A stretch of 64,000 nucleotides of DNA, taken from contig NW_002476425.1 in assembly GCF_000189635.1 (NCBI RefSeq), positions 273,614 through 337,613 of the forward strand, written 5' to 3'. This DNA comes from Tetrahymena thermophila SB210 (lineage: Eukaryota > Ciliophora > Oligohymenophorea > Hymenostomatida > Tetrahymenidae). The notes under the pieces were generated by a model. It ran no database searches. It was not told the DNA's origin and worked only from the letters and a program-made list of their open reading frames with translations. Below are positions 1 to 13,758 of the stretch, piece after piece (the stretch's first letter is position 1; every line of letters starts with the position of its first letter). The position numbers and the translations under genes are program-made.

Positions 1-70
1 AAATTTTAATCATGAGTTTCTTTGAAGTTGATATTTTATTTAAAATTTTTTATATATTAAAAGTTAATAG

Positions 71-2003
71 GTGATTGAAAAGAATTTGCAATAAGAGAAA
101 AATATAATTATGCTTAGTAAGTTGATGGAGATTTATGCTACTACTCATTATTCAAATGATTAAAATATTTAAGATTTAGAGTAGAGAATCATTTAGCTTA
201 GTAGTTACAGTGCTAACCCTACTTCTCCTTTGCTGATTTTGTTTTAATCATTAGCAAACATGCATAGAGGTTAGACTCAATCTCTTCGTTATATTGTTGA
301 CTACTTTAAATATCCTGGAGTGCTCGATAAAATTGAATTCTTTGATTTGATTGTTAAGTTTATTCCTTCTTTAGCTATTAAAACAAAAGAGCTTTACAAA
401 TTTGCAACTAATATGGGATTTTAATCTTAAACCAACTTAATAGATGACACAAACAGAATAGATTTAGATTTCTAAAACAGTAAGCATTTTATTTACTAAA
501 ATTTCTATTTTATATATTTTATAGGCAATTTTAAATAATTTTTTTACAAATAAAGGTTTGGAATAATTATGGGATAAGGTTGAATCTTTAGTCATTTCAA
601 GGATAGATGAAATTTATTACGATAAATACCCTACTCTTTTATTACATTTTATGTATGCAAACTTAATGAAGAACAAGTATAAGCGCATATTTTTCATTCT
701 ACAATAAAGAGTTACTCAGTATTTAGACAAGTATACTCCTAAATAAGTTAGTGAGATAATTTATTCCTATGCAAGAATGCATGAAAAAAACAATGAGTTA
801 TTCTTTAAATCAATACCAATTATTTTAAAGAACATAGATTAATTCAACACTATCGAATTAATCAATATTTATTGGGGATATGCTAATGTGCGTATATATG
901 ATAACTAGCTTTGCACTGCATTAGAAGAAAGCATTATGAAAGAATAAACTAAGGTTAATCCTGAAGGATATATTCAATTTTTCCATGCCATAGGTATTTT
1001 CAGTAGACAAATAAATTCTGGTTCTAAGTTAGACGAGTTTATTCGCTCTAAGATATACAATCTAGATTAGTTGAAGATAAACGTTCAACAACAATTTGCT
1101 TTGGCCTATGCTATTTTGCTCTTCAACAACAGAAGCTAATATTCTCTCTTTTGGGAAAATATAATCAACCTAATCTTGTAAAACCAATCCAATTTCATAT
1201 CAAGTCCTCTATACATGAATTATTTGTATCAAATCTACATACATCTTAGATACTCTGACTCAATATTCTTACCCTGTATGTAGATTCTTCTCTAAGTGTT
1301 AATTAAAAATAGAGATTCACTTATCCGTTTTTACAAAGTCAATAAAAGATACACTAGCTCCGATCTTGAGAAAAAAATTACCTAAGTAATTGATGAAAAA
1401 ATAGCTGCTCCTTAAAATGACCAAAAAGTCTTTGTAGTCTAAATCAAAGTAATTTTTTAAATTATCTATCATTTTTTCTCATATAATTCAGATTATTTTC
1501 TTCATTAAATTTTCTAATAAAAAATTATTCTAACTTAATAAAATAAAAAAAAATTTTATTAAAAATTAAATTTTTAGATTAAGAAATAATACAATATATT
1601 TTTTTAAAATTTACTTATTTAATTATAAATAAAATTAAATAATAAAAAGAATGATATTCCATTAATTTTCTATGATGACTTAAGAGAGCTGGAGTAAAAT
1701 CCTAAATTCCCTGAACATGAATTGATAATACCTTATACTCTGGATTGTAGAAAGGGTGCTTTATGTTTCGAAGTAAATGGACCATAACATTATTTGAGTG
1801 ATATATAAAATTAATCTAGTCTTGATGGCGTTACATTGCTTAAGAAAAATTTCCTTGAGTAACTCGGCTTTAAGTATATTGAAATAAAATACACAGAATT
1901 TGTTCCTGGTATAGTAAAAGAAGACAGCTTGCTTACTTAAAAAGTAATGGATATTGTAAAAGAATAAATGAAAGACGTTAACACAAAAAAAGTTTAGTAA
2001 TGA
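71..2003 (+). CDS. RAP-domain protein (FASTK-like), 5' end uncertain
   Basis: Exons read as 110-479, 556-1448 and 1650-2003 (538 aa from the ATG at 110). The frame is open upstream to about 71 after a possible acceptor, so more 5' exons may lie outside the window. The body is alpha-helical and Leu/Ile/Tyr-rich with no obvious motif, as in FASTK and octotricopeptide-like proteins. The last exon carries a RAP domain: an acidic start, then C-F-E-V-N-G-P-Q-H-Y, G-V-T-L-L-K-K, and L-G-F-K-Y-I-E-I, matching the family pattern (hydrophobic-E-V-D-G-P-x-H-[FY], T-x-x-K, L-G-x-x-x-[IV]-x-I). RAP proteins usually bind and process RNA in mitochondria or plastids; a mitochondrial role here is inference. 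Intron 2 has a length divisible by three and no TGA, so it could be read through; its AT-rich low-complexity translation argues that it is spliced out. Confidence 0.75.
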
Positions 2004-2487
2004 ACAAAATTAAAAATGATTTTAAATAAAAAGTAAATTTGATTAAAAAAGTAAGAAAGATATGTAATATTTATATACAATTTGTAATAAATTAAATAGT
2101 TAATTTTTTTGTTCTAAATTTAGTTAATTATTTTTTATTTATCTATATATTCGATATTGTTATTATTATTAGTTCTTAGTAGAGTTTTGTAATTAATTTT
2201 TAGTTATTGTTTTTATATAACAACTATTTTTAGATTTTCAGCTACATTTTTATGTTTAATTAATAAATACTTTGTAATTAAATTTTTATATTCAGTATTA
2301 ATTCATCCACTTATTTATTTAATTGTTCATCCATTCATTTTTTAGATTACATTTAATATTATATTGTGTTTTTTTTTGTATTTCATCAAATCATTTAAAT
2401 AAATTCTAGCTGAATAATAAATATAATGTCTTTTTTATTCATTAAAATTATAAATTTTTAAATATTTGTTTTACTTTGTTATTTTTT
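2004..2487. other. AT-rich convergent 3' spacer
   Basis: Sits between the 3' ends of two convergent genes. I see only A/T-rich sequence with poly-T runs and no coding signal. Confidence 0.6.
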
Positions 2488-5400
2488 TCAATATTTTCTT
2501 TTGTCATATTTTTTCAGTTAGGCTATGATTTCTATATCGTTATAGGCTTCTTTTAAGAAGTTAATCATTGCTAAATGAGCTTCTATGTCATGAACTTTAC
2601 TTTATTCTAGCCAAAAGTCAGAAAGTTATTTAAGGAAATACTCAAAAACTTCTCCGTAATTTGGATGCTAAATTAGTAATTTAATTGTGTAATGGTTAAA
2701 TTTTTTCTTTACAATATATTTTAAAAATTTGCTTTGCATTTCGTCAAATGATTCATAAATTTTTTTAGTTTTATTGTAATATGAGAGTGCAGATTCAATT
2801 TGTTATTAAGAATACCCAAATTTAGTTGGGTTTGAAATGAAATTCTTAAATGCGGTCATAATGTTTTTAGCAACATTTTTCTTTTTGTGTTTTTGTAATT
2901 GTTGGATACAGTGCCATTGTTCTGATGTTAAGTTACTCGATTTCACAAAAGACTCATCTTCTTCTACATTGCTTCTGGACATGTCTCTATCTTATTATTA
3001 ATTAGAATCTAAGTCTTTGCAATAGCCATATTCTTAGTCCATCTGAATATATCTAGAATCTTCTTATGAATTCAAGCCAGATAGACAAAGATTATTATCT
3101 TAGTCTTATTTCATTTGAGTCTATTAACTAATTACAGATTAAACCAGTAATTCATTTCCTAACTTTATTCTAATTTTTGAATTTAAGGGTGCTACTGGAA
3201 TCTTTTCATTAGATTTTTTATTTAATTATTAAGAAAATCTTTGAAAATGATCGCTCTTATTGCTTCTCTTGTAGTCCCAATCATTATATATTGTTTTAGC
3301 TTAGCAAATCTAGTAATTGGTAGAATTCAAATTTTCTCTAATACTTTTATCATTCTCGAAAGAACTTATTTGATGATCATATTGCTTCTAAGTTGCTTGG
3401 TAAAGCTAACTTGGGCTATTATTAATAAAAAAATTATTAACATTTTGAAAATTGATTAAAAGAAGGAAGTATTTATTTATTATTCCAAAAGCAATATTAA
3501 TGATTTTATTTAGAAATTTAAAAAAACAATTAATGAATTAGAAATTAGTAGATAAATATCTACAATTATTTCTTTTTATTTTTACTTGAAATAGTTGAGA
3601 AAAATTGATTAATTTGCTGGGCAGATTCAACTTGTTACATCAAACACAATAACAAGATTGAGTAAAGTATAAAAAAATTAATAATTTTGGGGAGATAATG
3701 TAACATTACTGTTGATTGATAAAAATATCAAATATAATTTTTAATACAATTGCTCCTAAATCTCACAAATTAATTTAAAATTTTGCGATAACAAAAAGAA
3801 AAAAAGGAAGATGTATTTACCTAGATTTGAAGTGTAGACCATTATGATTTAAAGTGAGATTTTGTATCTTAAATTTTGTTGATTAAATAATATTCTGTAA
3901 TTCTTTATCAGTTCTTCCTCTGAAGTGAATTCTTTAGAGGACATCATTTCCATTCAAAAAGACATAATCAGCTATGTTTATTTACTGTTCCGTGTGTAAG
4001 AGGTGGTTTTACTTGGTAAGCAAGTTAGACTCAAAATGTTATTAATTCATTCTAGCTATTCCTTTAATTGATAGCTATGGCTAGCGCATTTATTATTGCT
4101 ATTATTATTCTGATTATTATAATTAAGAATTCTATTTTGGTATAATAATTTATTATTATAATTATAGAGATTCATCCATTATTTAATCAGTATTTTAATT
4201 TATATGAGGAAATATTGTTTATAATTAATTATCATAAGGGAATGAAGAAACAGGGCAACAAAATTTTTGGTCACTATATTAATGGGACTGCTCAATGCTA
4301 GTCTTAAAAGAGTTGTCCATCATCGCGCGTTGTTCAGAGGAATTATTTTACCATGAATAATCTTTATGTTATTAAAATGGTTAATCTGATTGAGAGGTGG
4401 ATTTAGTCATTTCAGGTTTGCAGCAAATTGAAGATATTTAATTATCTTACTTTGGGATTTATGGAATGTTTTGAAAATCAATTTATTAGTAATGAAATGA
4501 AGGAGTGACATTTGAATTTATTTGAGAGAAATTTTAATTATTATTTTAAAAGAGAGTCTAGCTATTATTTAAATCTGAATTATCTGCTGGATTATTTAAT
4601 TTGTAATTTACTTGATGTGAAGTCTTCTAAGCCAAGCTGATATCGTTATCACTGTTTGAAGTACTATTGTTAGGCTTTTGAAAGTTAAATAGAAAATCTT
4701 CTTCTTCTTCTTCTTCTTTTTGTGTTTATGTGTATTATATCTCACTATTCTTGTATTTTTTTAATTAATCGACTTCTTAATCGTTAATATTGTTATTTTC
4801 ATTACACACATTAATCTAATTTTAGCTTTTTTCAATTTATAAATCTTCTTAATTAATTTGAAAAGCGCGATCCTATTTTTAGAACTCGTCTATTTTTATC
4901 AAAAAATTTTCTTCTATTTTATCTTTTAATTAAGATTATTATAATTATTATTATTACTAAATTTTTTCCTGCTCACTTTAATACCCATTTTCTTCATTTA
5001 TAAATAACTATTATTAAGGTTATTCTATACAATTTTGCAAATAATTTTTCTCGCTTTTCAACTAAAATAATTACTGAATTTCCTAATCTTTTTACAAATT
5101 CAAAACTCTTAAATGCTCATTCTCAAATACATTTAGGTCATTCATTTTGTGTATTTTTTCACTAACGTCAGCTTAGTTTCCATCAGTTAAAGACAAAGCA
5201 TTATATTACACTCTCTAAAAGCTAGGTTATTCTGCTTTTTCTTTGAAATTTTGCTGAACATCTTCATATTTTTACAGAGCTATCAAGCTGTAATTTTCAA
5301 GTTGTTGAGGAGCACTATTATTAAAGCTATTTAAATTTTTTTCTTCATCGTATTCATTATTGTTTGTTATGATTTTATTCCAGAATTAATCGGTATCAGT

Positions 5401-5916
5401 GCTAATCAACGAATTGTTCTTGCAGAACTAAGGAGCCTGCGCTGCAAAGACATTACCAATCAAAGACTCACTTTCAACATTTGGCTGTAGCTACTGTGAA
5501 TTTTATTAAATATCCTCATTATTATTAAATTAGCTACGATTATTAATATTTGAAGAAGGTTCTATTACCAAATAATCAAGATTATTGTGCTCTTTTTCAT
5601 TATTAATGCTGCTATTAAAAGGACTGGATTTTTATAAAAATCTAGAATTTGCTATTTGGTGATTTTGAGCATTTTAATAGTAGTTGTTGTAAATTTAGGG
5701 ACTGACTGTATTACTTTAGTATGAATCAAAGTTTATATTATTATTATATTAAATTTTGTGCCGAGGAGATTCATAACAACTATTTTAATTATGACTTTGA
5801 TGTGTTTTCATTTGGTTTTTCTCTGTTAACATATACTGTGGAGTATCCATTTATAATTATTAAGATTTTTATAATAACTATGGACTAGTAACTTCTGTAA
5901 TCATCTAGGACATCAT
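2488..5916 (-). CDS. Asn/Gln-rich protein with a conserved C-proximal motif
   Basis: Two exons (5916-3821 and 3415-2488) joined by a 405-nt intron give 1007 aa. The intron donor GTAAAT follows a split Ser codon. The start is the first of two adjacent ATGs just after an in-frame TGA. The first 640 residues are dominated by Asn, Gln and Ser with acidic stretches (a Glu run from GAA/GAG at about 4697-4717). Just before the intron lies a compact motif: INI-x-DY-x2-LNG-x2-VL-x-RI-x-F, then about 25 residues, then L-x-L-x-H-x-GLHF. The same motif occurs in the gene at 14542-15213. The C-terminal exon ends in a hydrophilic helical region. I do not recognise the family. The composition suggests a nuclear or granule-associated regulatory protein, but that is inference. 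Confidence is high that it is coding and low on function. Confidence 0.75.
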
Positions 5917-6865
5917 TTATCAATCAGTCAATATAGGATATGATGTTTCAATAAATGAATAATAATATTAAAGTCTGAAAATGAACAAGTTCAATAATAT
6001 TTTAAAATCAATTTATTAATATAGATTGACTTTGATTGTATTTATTTGTATAACTCAACAATAACAGATAAAGATATGTATTTAGTGTAGTTATTAAATT
6101 AGTTAGATAGAATTTGTTATCGAAATTGTTAATAAGGTTATAATTTTCAGTGTTTTTTTTCTCAAAATATAAAGAAAAACCAGATTGATTGATTCTCGTT
6201 ATTAATAAATACTCTGTAATTAATTAAAGAAAGAATTAATTTTTTTTTCTTAAATGATTTTTGTTTATCTTTGCTTGTTTATTTATTATAAATAAAAGTG
6301 AAATACTCTTTTTGAATTATTATCTTTTTTCTTTTCTAAAAATAGCAACAAACAACATATTAAATTTTTTGCCACAATTTCAATTAAATAAATATCTATA
6401 GTTCTATTTAAATTGTTTTTATTTTAATTCCTTCTTCCTTAATGCAAGGTTAAGCCTTAAATTTAAAAAAAATAACTAGTTTGTATTTTCATTATATTTT
6501 TAGTAATAAACTTCATAGCCACTAACAAATTAAAATACAAATAAATTATTTCATAAATAATTAGCAGATAAGCTATTTGAAAAAGAATAACTAATACACT
6601 TAATCCAAAACGCTTGACATATCTAAAATTAACAAGCACTTTTTCAAACAAAAGTATGTGTAATCACTAGATTTGATAGACAAACTCATTTAATTAACAA
6701 AAATACAATTATATTCACAGAATTTAATAAAATAAAAGTTTAAAATAGACAATAAGAGAGAGGTAACAAATCCACATATAATATTTATTAATTATTAATA
6801 TTTGATAGACAATTAAAATAGATAAGTAAATTGTAACTCATTATCAAATAACAAATTTACTAATT
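5917..6865. other. AT-rich divergent intergenic region, left part
   Basis: Presumed upstream region of the 2488-5916 gene. Contains A/T-rich sequence only. A hydrophobic standard-code frame at 6463-6651 (-) lacks an ATG and a clear splice acceptor, so it is not called. Confidence 0.5.
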
Positions 6866-7945
6866 GTAAGTTAAGAAATTTCAATCAATCACTACTGTAC
6901 AGCTTTGAAAATTACATTTTTTACTTTTTATTTTCAAAAAAACAAAGCAGAATACTAATATAAAATCATTTTTACTAACAAATTAAAAACAAGTTATCAA
7001 AAGATTAATAAATATTGATCAAGCAAGAGTAATCTAAATAAGAAAGTCTTTTATTTTACAAGACATTTTAATTTTTGATAAAAATTTTAACTTAATTGAT
7101 AGATAAATTTTTGCCTAACGTGAAAGATATATATACGTATGTATACTAATTTTCTTTTATTATTTTTATAACTTGTGAGTTTTTTCTATAAATCCAAATT
7201 TAATTCTAAATATAAATAAATTAATAATTGCATTAAGTTTCAATCAATCACTATTGAAGAGTTTTGAAAATTACGTGTTTTTCATTTTTATTTTCAAAAA
7301 AATAAAACAGAATACTAAAATAAAAAATGATATTTACTACCAAATTTAAAACGAGATATCAAAAGATTAATAAAAATTTGTCAAGCAAGAGTAATGTAAA
7401 TAAAAAAATCTTTTATTTTACAAGACACTTTAATTTATGATAAAAATTTTAACTTAATTCATTGATAAACTTCTTATCTAATGTGAAAGATATTTTTCTA
7501 ATTTTCATTTATTATTTATATTGCTTGTGAATTTTTTTATATAAATCCAAATTTAATTCTAAACATGAACAAATTAATAATTGTATTAAGAAATTTCAAT
7601 CAATTAATATTGTACAACTTTGAAAATTACATGATTTTCATTTTTATTTTAAAAAAAACAAAGCAGAAAACTAATATTAAATTATTTTTACTACCAAATT
7701 AATAACATGCTATCTAAAGATTAATAAATATTGGCCAAGTAAGAGTAATCTATCTAAAAAAATCTTTAATTTTACAAGAATTTAATTTATAATCAAATTT
7801 TTAACTTAATTCATTGATAAACTTCTTACCTAATGTGATAGATACATACATATAAGTATATATTCTAAATTTTTTTTATTAGTTTTCTTGTTTGTGAGTT
7901 TTTTAAATAAATCCAAATTTAATTCTAAACAAAAATAAATTGATC
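6866..7945. repeat. Three tandem copies of a 358-bp unit
   Basis: The landmark TCAATCAAT[CT] begins at about 6881, 7240 and 7597, giving periods of 359 and 357 bp. Each copy continues through the same series: an AAAATTAC tract, an AAAGCAGAA-type tract, CAAGCAAGAGTAAT (CAAGTAAGAGTAAT in copy 3), TTTTACAAGA, a CTAA(C/T)GTGA segment, and AAATCCAAATTTAATTCTAAA. Substitutions and small indels separate the copies. No reading frame is conserved across them, so this looks like non-coding tandem duplication. Confidence 0.85.
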
Positions 7946-8558
7946 CTTATTTATAAATTTTAGAACTAAATCTTCTTTTTTGATTTTAGAAATTAAAATC
8001 TAATATTTTATCTTTTATTTTAAAAATTATTTTATTTACGTTTAATAATAATTTGTTTTGTTTTTTTTTTTCAATAATAAAAACTTAATCAATCTTCATG
8101 CCTCATTTTAAATAAATTTATATCTAAATTTTTCTCCTTAATTATTTAAATCACTTATGCATTTTACCAATCCAATAAATCTTTATTTTATTTTAAAGAA
8201 TAAATTATTATTTTTAAATTTTTAATTTAAAGCTTTCATATAATAGACTTCCAGAACATGAACCCACTAAATTTTTTTCTTGGCACTTTTTCAATTTTAC
8301 ACACAATTAATCTTAAAAAGAGGTCTTGGTATAAAGAAACATAATTGATTGATAAATGAGGATTGATGGTATGTATATTTAAACTCTAACTCAATATTTT
8401 TAATAACAAAAAATATAAGTGATTTAATTTATTCAAACAAAAGTTATTGATTGATTCTACTTTGGTTTCATAAAAATAGATAAAAAGAAAAATCAAAGCA
8501 AATTTAAATCAAACTCCTAACAATTAAAAAAAGATAAAGAATTTTTTATATATTCATA
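7946..8558. other. AT-rich upstream region of the propeller/cadherin-like gene
   Basis: No coding signal seen. A slightly less AT-rich patch at about 8240-8370 may hold promoter elements of the gene starting at 8559. Confidence 0.4.
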
Positions 8559-11500
8559 ATGTTTATTTAGTATTTTTCAGTAACTTTAATCCTATCTCTG
8601 CTAGTAAGTCTTGTAAATAGCATAGTTTCAAGTTCTTATGATTTTATTTTTCAGCAGTATCATTTTCCTCCTTATTTACTTTTACAATAATCATAGATAG
8701 CTTCTATAACCTCCAACAAAGATTATACTGTAGTTGCTTTCTAAAAAGATGGTATCAAATGGATTGACAACATTAAATGTATCCCTATAGAAAATGCTTT
8801 TGTTTCATTGAATGGTACTATTATTAGCGCTATAGCAATTAGTTAAGATAGCAAATTTTTATTCACTTCAAGTGATAACAGGCTGTCAATTTATTCTGTC
8901 TCAACAGATAATAAATTTGCATTAACATATTTAAAATAAAGTGCTGAATAATATGGAGTAATCACAAATATATACCTCATTTAAGATGATAAAATAGCAA
9001 TTATTCTCGGAGATAGAATAGAATAGAAATACTCGCACATATAAATGCACTCAGAATACGACTTAAAATTAATTTTATTTTTAATGTTTATATATATATT
9101 TAATTATGTATTTATAAGGTGTACAATCATTTTCGTTCTCATAATTAATAATGAAAAGACTAAAGATAAATTTAAGATTTATTTTTTTTTTGTTTTTTTG
9201 ATTATTTTGCATACACCCAGTTTCCTCACTTTTTAAAGAGCCTGAAAATTTGATAAAAATAAAATGTAAAATCATGAAGATCTTCTCTTCTTATTTTGCC
9301 AAGTCCAAAAATATCATGGGATTTGTAAGAATTACAGATAATTTACAATGGATTTATGTTGCAGACTTAGATAAGGGTGTCTATGTTCTTAAATTAACAA
9401 TTGAGCTAGATTATAGCTAGTAAGTAAGTAAAGTAAGTATTGTTTAAGCAGGTTGGGCTTATGCTCGCTATTGTAATTAAGTAGAAGTAAACAAAGAATT
9501 AACCTATATGATCATTTTAGAATCATGGAGAGGATTAAGGATAGCTCCTTTAGCAAATTTATATGCAGCAGATCCGAAAGAATATCCTATTACTCTTCCT
9601 TAAAATGATATTTGGTGGTATAATCTTCTCCAATAACCAGTTTTCTATGGATCTTACTTATCTAAGGACTCTAAATATTTAATTACAGCTATCCGCTCTC
9701 AAGGAATTATGATCTTCGATATTAGTGAACCTTTAAATCCTGCTCTATATTACTAGGTAAAAATATCTGGTTGTCCTACTATTATTGAAATGGTGAGTAC
9801 ATAAGATCTTTTATTCTATACTGATGGTTTATCGTTGCTTGTATTTAAGAGAGTTAAACCAAATATGAATGATGAATTTCCTAACTTATTTAATGGTCAC
9901 CAATCTAAACTTTTTAGTTATTCCACTTCTTTTGCTTAGTGGCGGTGCTATGTCTCAGAAGAGCAAACTTTCATAATAAATGCTTAGTGCGGAGATGTTG
10001 ACTTCCTTTAAATGAAAAACGGGGATCCCTATAATATATCTCTATTCAAGCGAATTAATGCATAATAGAATACTAGAACTTGAACTATGGCTTTTTCATA
10101 AAATAATCGCTACATGTATAGGCCAGTTAGAGAAAATAACTATTTTATGTACATTTATGATATTTATGATATATCTAACTATACAGACTTAGAATTCCCA
10201 ATAGTAGGGAATATTACTGATGCTAACCCTCCAAGAGGAGAAGATTTAGTTTTCTCTAAAGATGAAACTCTTTTAGTTGTTAACTATGGGTAAGGAATAG
10301 TAATTTATGATTCATAGGACAAGTTTAACTTAAGAGCTTTAAGCTATTGGTTTATCCCTATTAATTTGAATGGATGGCCTTCATCAATAGTATTATCAGA
10401 TGATAACAAGTATTGTATCGTTGCATCAAGAACGATTGGAACATTTTTTTTACTTGACCTATCAGATATTATGAAGCCAAGATTGGTAAATCAAACTTAC
10501 ACAAATGGGGCTGAGTTACTATTAAAATCTAGCGTATACACTAATATAGCATATGTCTGCGATGGTACTTCAGGTTTCGCTATTTTGGATTTTTAAGCTC
10601 TCCCATAATTCAAATTTATCAGCAGAATACCTGTTGATGGATGGGCCAATCACATGACATTAATCTCTAATGAAAAGTATGCTATTGTTTCTTCTATGGA
10701 TTATAATGGTATGATAAGCGTTATAGATCTCAGCAATTTATATAATCCTGTTATTATAAGTAAATACATTGAAAATAATGAATAATCAATTGCTAATTGC
10801 GTCCTTAAAAGCTTAGAATATGGTTTTTCAACTAGCAACAAAGGTCTTAGAATTTTTCCTCTCAGAAGCTAAATTGCTATACACTCTTCATTTTACTTAC
10901 TGACAGAAGATTCTTCCGTTAAAGCTATTTCAAATAATCTCTTAATCGGTTAAAGTGTATTAATCTAGCTTCTCCTTTTATATGCGACAGACGGAATGTA
11001 GATCTTGGATGTCTTTTATTACAAAAATTTTTAAAAAAGCAATCTTCCAAGTTGGATAGAATTTATAAAAGTTGATAATTCTATAAAAATGCTAGTCGAT
11101 AAATAAGCATCTTCATCATCTTCTACTTCTACTTAAAATATTCTGATTATTTAAACTGCAGTGCCTTTTTAAAGTAATAGCTTTGTCTATGATGAAGTCC
11201 CTACAAATCTTACAGATAGTTAGTTAATATTTAATCTCCTGAAAGAAAAGGGTATTATTATGAATAATAATTTATTATCAGTAACATTTGATCCTAATAG
11301 CATTTCTATTAGTTTATCATAACTAGATTTACCATAAACAAATCGCTTGGTAGAACTAGTAATTCTCACCCTTTAAAGAGGTATTTACTATAATCCTATA
11401 TCCTTCTCTGTCTCAAGCTCTTTACTTTTTTAACCTGATAATTTAGAAATGATAAATTCACTATCTTAAGAAGTTAGAGTGCAGATGACGATTGAATTAA

Positions 11501-13758
11501 ACTCAGGAGGGACTTTTGTAGAAAAATAATATTCAGGAGTTATTACATCCATTTCTGAAGACGGTTAATCTATTCTAATTTATGGAACTCTTGATGCAGT
11601 GAATAAAGTACTGAAATAAAAGATATTTTATTTCTTAAGCCCTTTAATTACAGATGAAGTTAAATAAGCCTTAAAAGTAAATTTAGTAATTGTTGATGGT
11701 CTAAATGAAAATTTAATCATTAACTAAAACTTTATTGAAGCCACTAAATACTACCTACGTTAGAAATCTTACATACAACAAACATCCTCCCTTTAAAGTC
11801 AAATTAATGAGTAATTCAGTGGTTCAGAGATGACTGTAATAGAGTAAAATACAATTAATATTCAATTTAATACATTTTAAGATTCAGATAATTTTCCTAT
11901 ATCGTACGAAGTCAAGTTGATGTCTAATGAATAAGGAGTAGGTTTTATAGTATTCCCAATCGACTATTGGTTAAAATTCTAGCCTACTTCTCTGCAGTTT
12001 AGTGGAATAGCTCCTATATTTCTTTTAAATACAAAAATTACTATAAAAATGATAGCTACTGATGGATATTCTATTACTTCAGATATATTTACTATCAAGC
12101 TCACTAAACTACCATTTACATACGTGCTTAGCTTATTGCTTTAGATCTTAACTCCCTTAGTTAGTATTGTATAAATTTATAAATACAGATATTTAATAAT
12201 CAATCTATTCTGTCATAAGAAGATAATTAGTTCAAAAGAGTGTGTTCATCCTAACCAACTATATATTAAATTTATCCTTCTATTAGGTAAGAATGTATTG
12301 TATGCCAATTAAATTGTTTAACTATACATAAAAGAAATTTAGAAAAAGAGAAAAAGTTCAATAAGGTTTTCTAATCTAAGTCTAAAATAAAGTGAAATCG
12401 CTCAAGGCGAAACTCAAAAATAAATTCAGCGTTCTCAAAATACTTTAAATATTAATAATAAAACTGAAAATAGGTTGTAATATGAACAAAATAGTTAATT
12501 TAAAGAAGCTTTTCCAGTTTTACAAAACAAATTGCCTGAAATATATGAAACTTATTGCACTAAAGATGGAAGAATAGACATGAACAGAGTTTTTAAAAAT
12601 ATTTAAAATAATAAAATACTTGATTAGTATATGGGTTCTAAGAATCTTTTTAGGAGTGGATGCTTGTAAAAAAACGAAATATTTATATTTGAAGGAGTAA
12701 GAGTTTTTCTTTCTAGGTTTGTTCTTGAAAAAGATGAAAAATTAAAAAACTTTTACTTGTTTTTAAAAAAATTATCTTTAAAATCTCAAAAATATTCGAA
12801 CAATGATTGGTACAAAGACTATGTTGGAATATGCTTAAATCAAGGAGGAGATTCAAAATATATTGAAAATATAACTTTGGATCAAGTAATAAAAACTTAT
12901 TAAGTAAAGTAGGATAAAATTATTTAAATTTTTGGTATATACTAAAAATCTGAGAATTTAGAAAATAAATTGGAAAAACTATAAACTCACTAATTAAATA
13001 TTTTGAAACAAGTTTTGATAGGTGATTCTCTTGGAATAGTGAATCAAGAAATTGGATTTTTTAAAAAATGTTTTGGAGAATCCTTATGGTTAAGAAAATA
13101 AAAAATAAAGAGAATATAAGCCTATTTATAAGATACAGAGAGCTGCTTATTTAAAATAAAGAATTTATTTAATTGCGGATTTACACCTTATGGCATTCAA
13201 AAAAATTTGAATTTACCTAATTGGCTATTTTTTGAGCTTAAAAGAGGCTATATTATATTTAAAGGAACTCCTACCGAACAAGATATAGAAAAATTTTAAG
13301 TTCGAATCTCTGACACGTCCCACTACACAGTAAAGAAATTTGACATAGAAGTTACATAGATGTAAGAAGTTTAAGAAAATCGGTAAAAAGAGCATTCTAT
13401 GAATATAACTAAATAATACCCATATTAATAAATGTAAACAGATTCTAATTTAATAAATAATAATAAATCTTTTAACTTGCTATAACAATAATAATATCTT
13501 ATATAAAACGCCAAAATCAATATGCCATAAAATAATTGTGTTGATGATTTGAGCTTTAATCAATAACATCAAAAAGAATTAGCGAGAGAAGAATAATTTT
13601 AAATTAAGAAATAATAACAATATGAAGAGGAAGAGAAAGACGATGTAATGGAATATACTAATTATGGTTAGTCTCCATCATCTTAGAACCAAAATTATTT
13701 ATTTTAGAGTAAGCCACATGATTTAAAATTTTTAGATTGGAGTAATATAAATATGTGA
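8559..13758 (+). CDS. Large membrane protein with LVIVD/propeller repeats and cadherin-like domains; one in-frame TGA
   Basis: Two exons, 8559-9120 and 9221-13758 (junction tentative; the 100-nt intron keeps frame), give 1700 codons. Residues 1-25 look like a signal peptide. Residues 60-640 hold repeated motifs of the LVIVD/beta-propeller type, for example G-I-M-I-F-D-I-S, F-F-L-L-D-L-S-D and M-I-S-V-I-D-L-S, each ending a strand before N/K-P. Residues 750-1140 resemble Ig/cadherin-like extracellular domains. A membrane span lies near 1150-1175, followed by a Lys/Gln-rich cytoplasmic part. A second dystroglycan/cadherin-like strand pattern (F-x-L-x-x-G-Y-I-x-F-x-G-T-P) sits near 13210-13360. 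The architecture matches large ciliate families of predicted surface proteins of unknown function. Codon 475 is TGA (10081-10083) with perfect coding on both sides, so this copy is either broken, mis-sequenced or recoded. Confidence 0.75.

Noticed and set aside
1449-1649. Possible retained, frame-preserving intron in the RAP gene
   Set aside because: Length is a multiple of three and no TGA is present, but the sequence is low-complexity A/T with GT...AG ends, so I treat it as an intron.
3241-3459. 72-aa hydrophobic frame on the plus strand
   Set aside because: Antisense to the second exon of the 2488-5916 gene.
6463-6651. 62-aa hydrophobic minus-strand frame
   Set aside because: No ATG, and an in-frame TGA lies just upstream.
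10081-10083. TGA as a selenocysteine codon
   Set aside because: Neither flank resembles a redox active site, and a Trp-to-stop change is simpler; kept only as a check.
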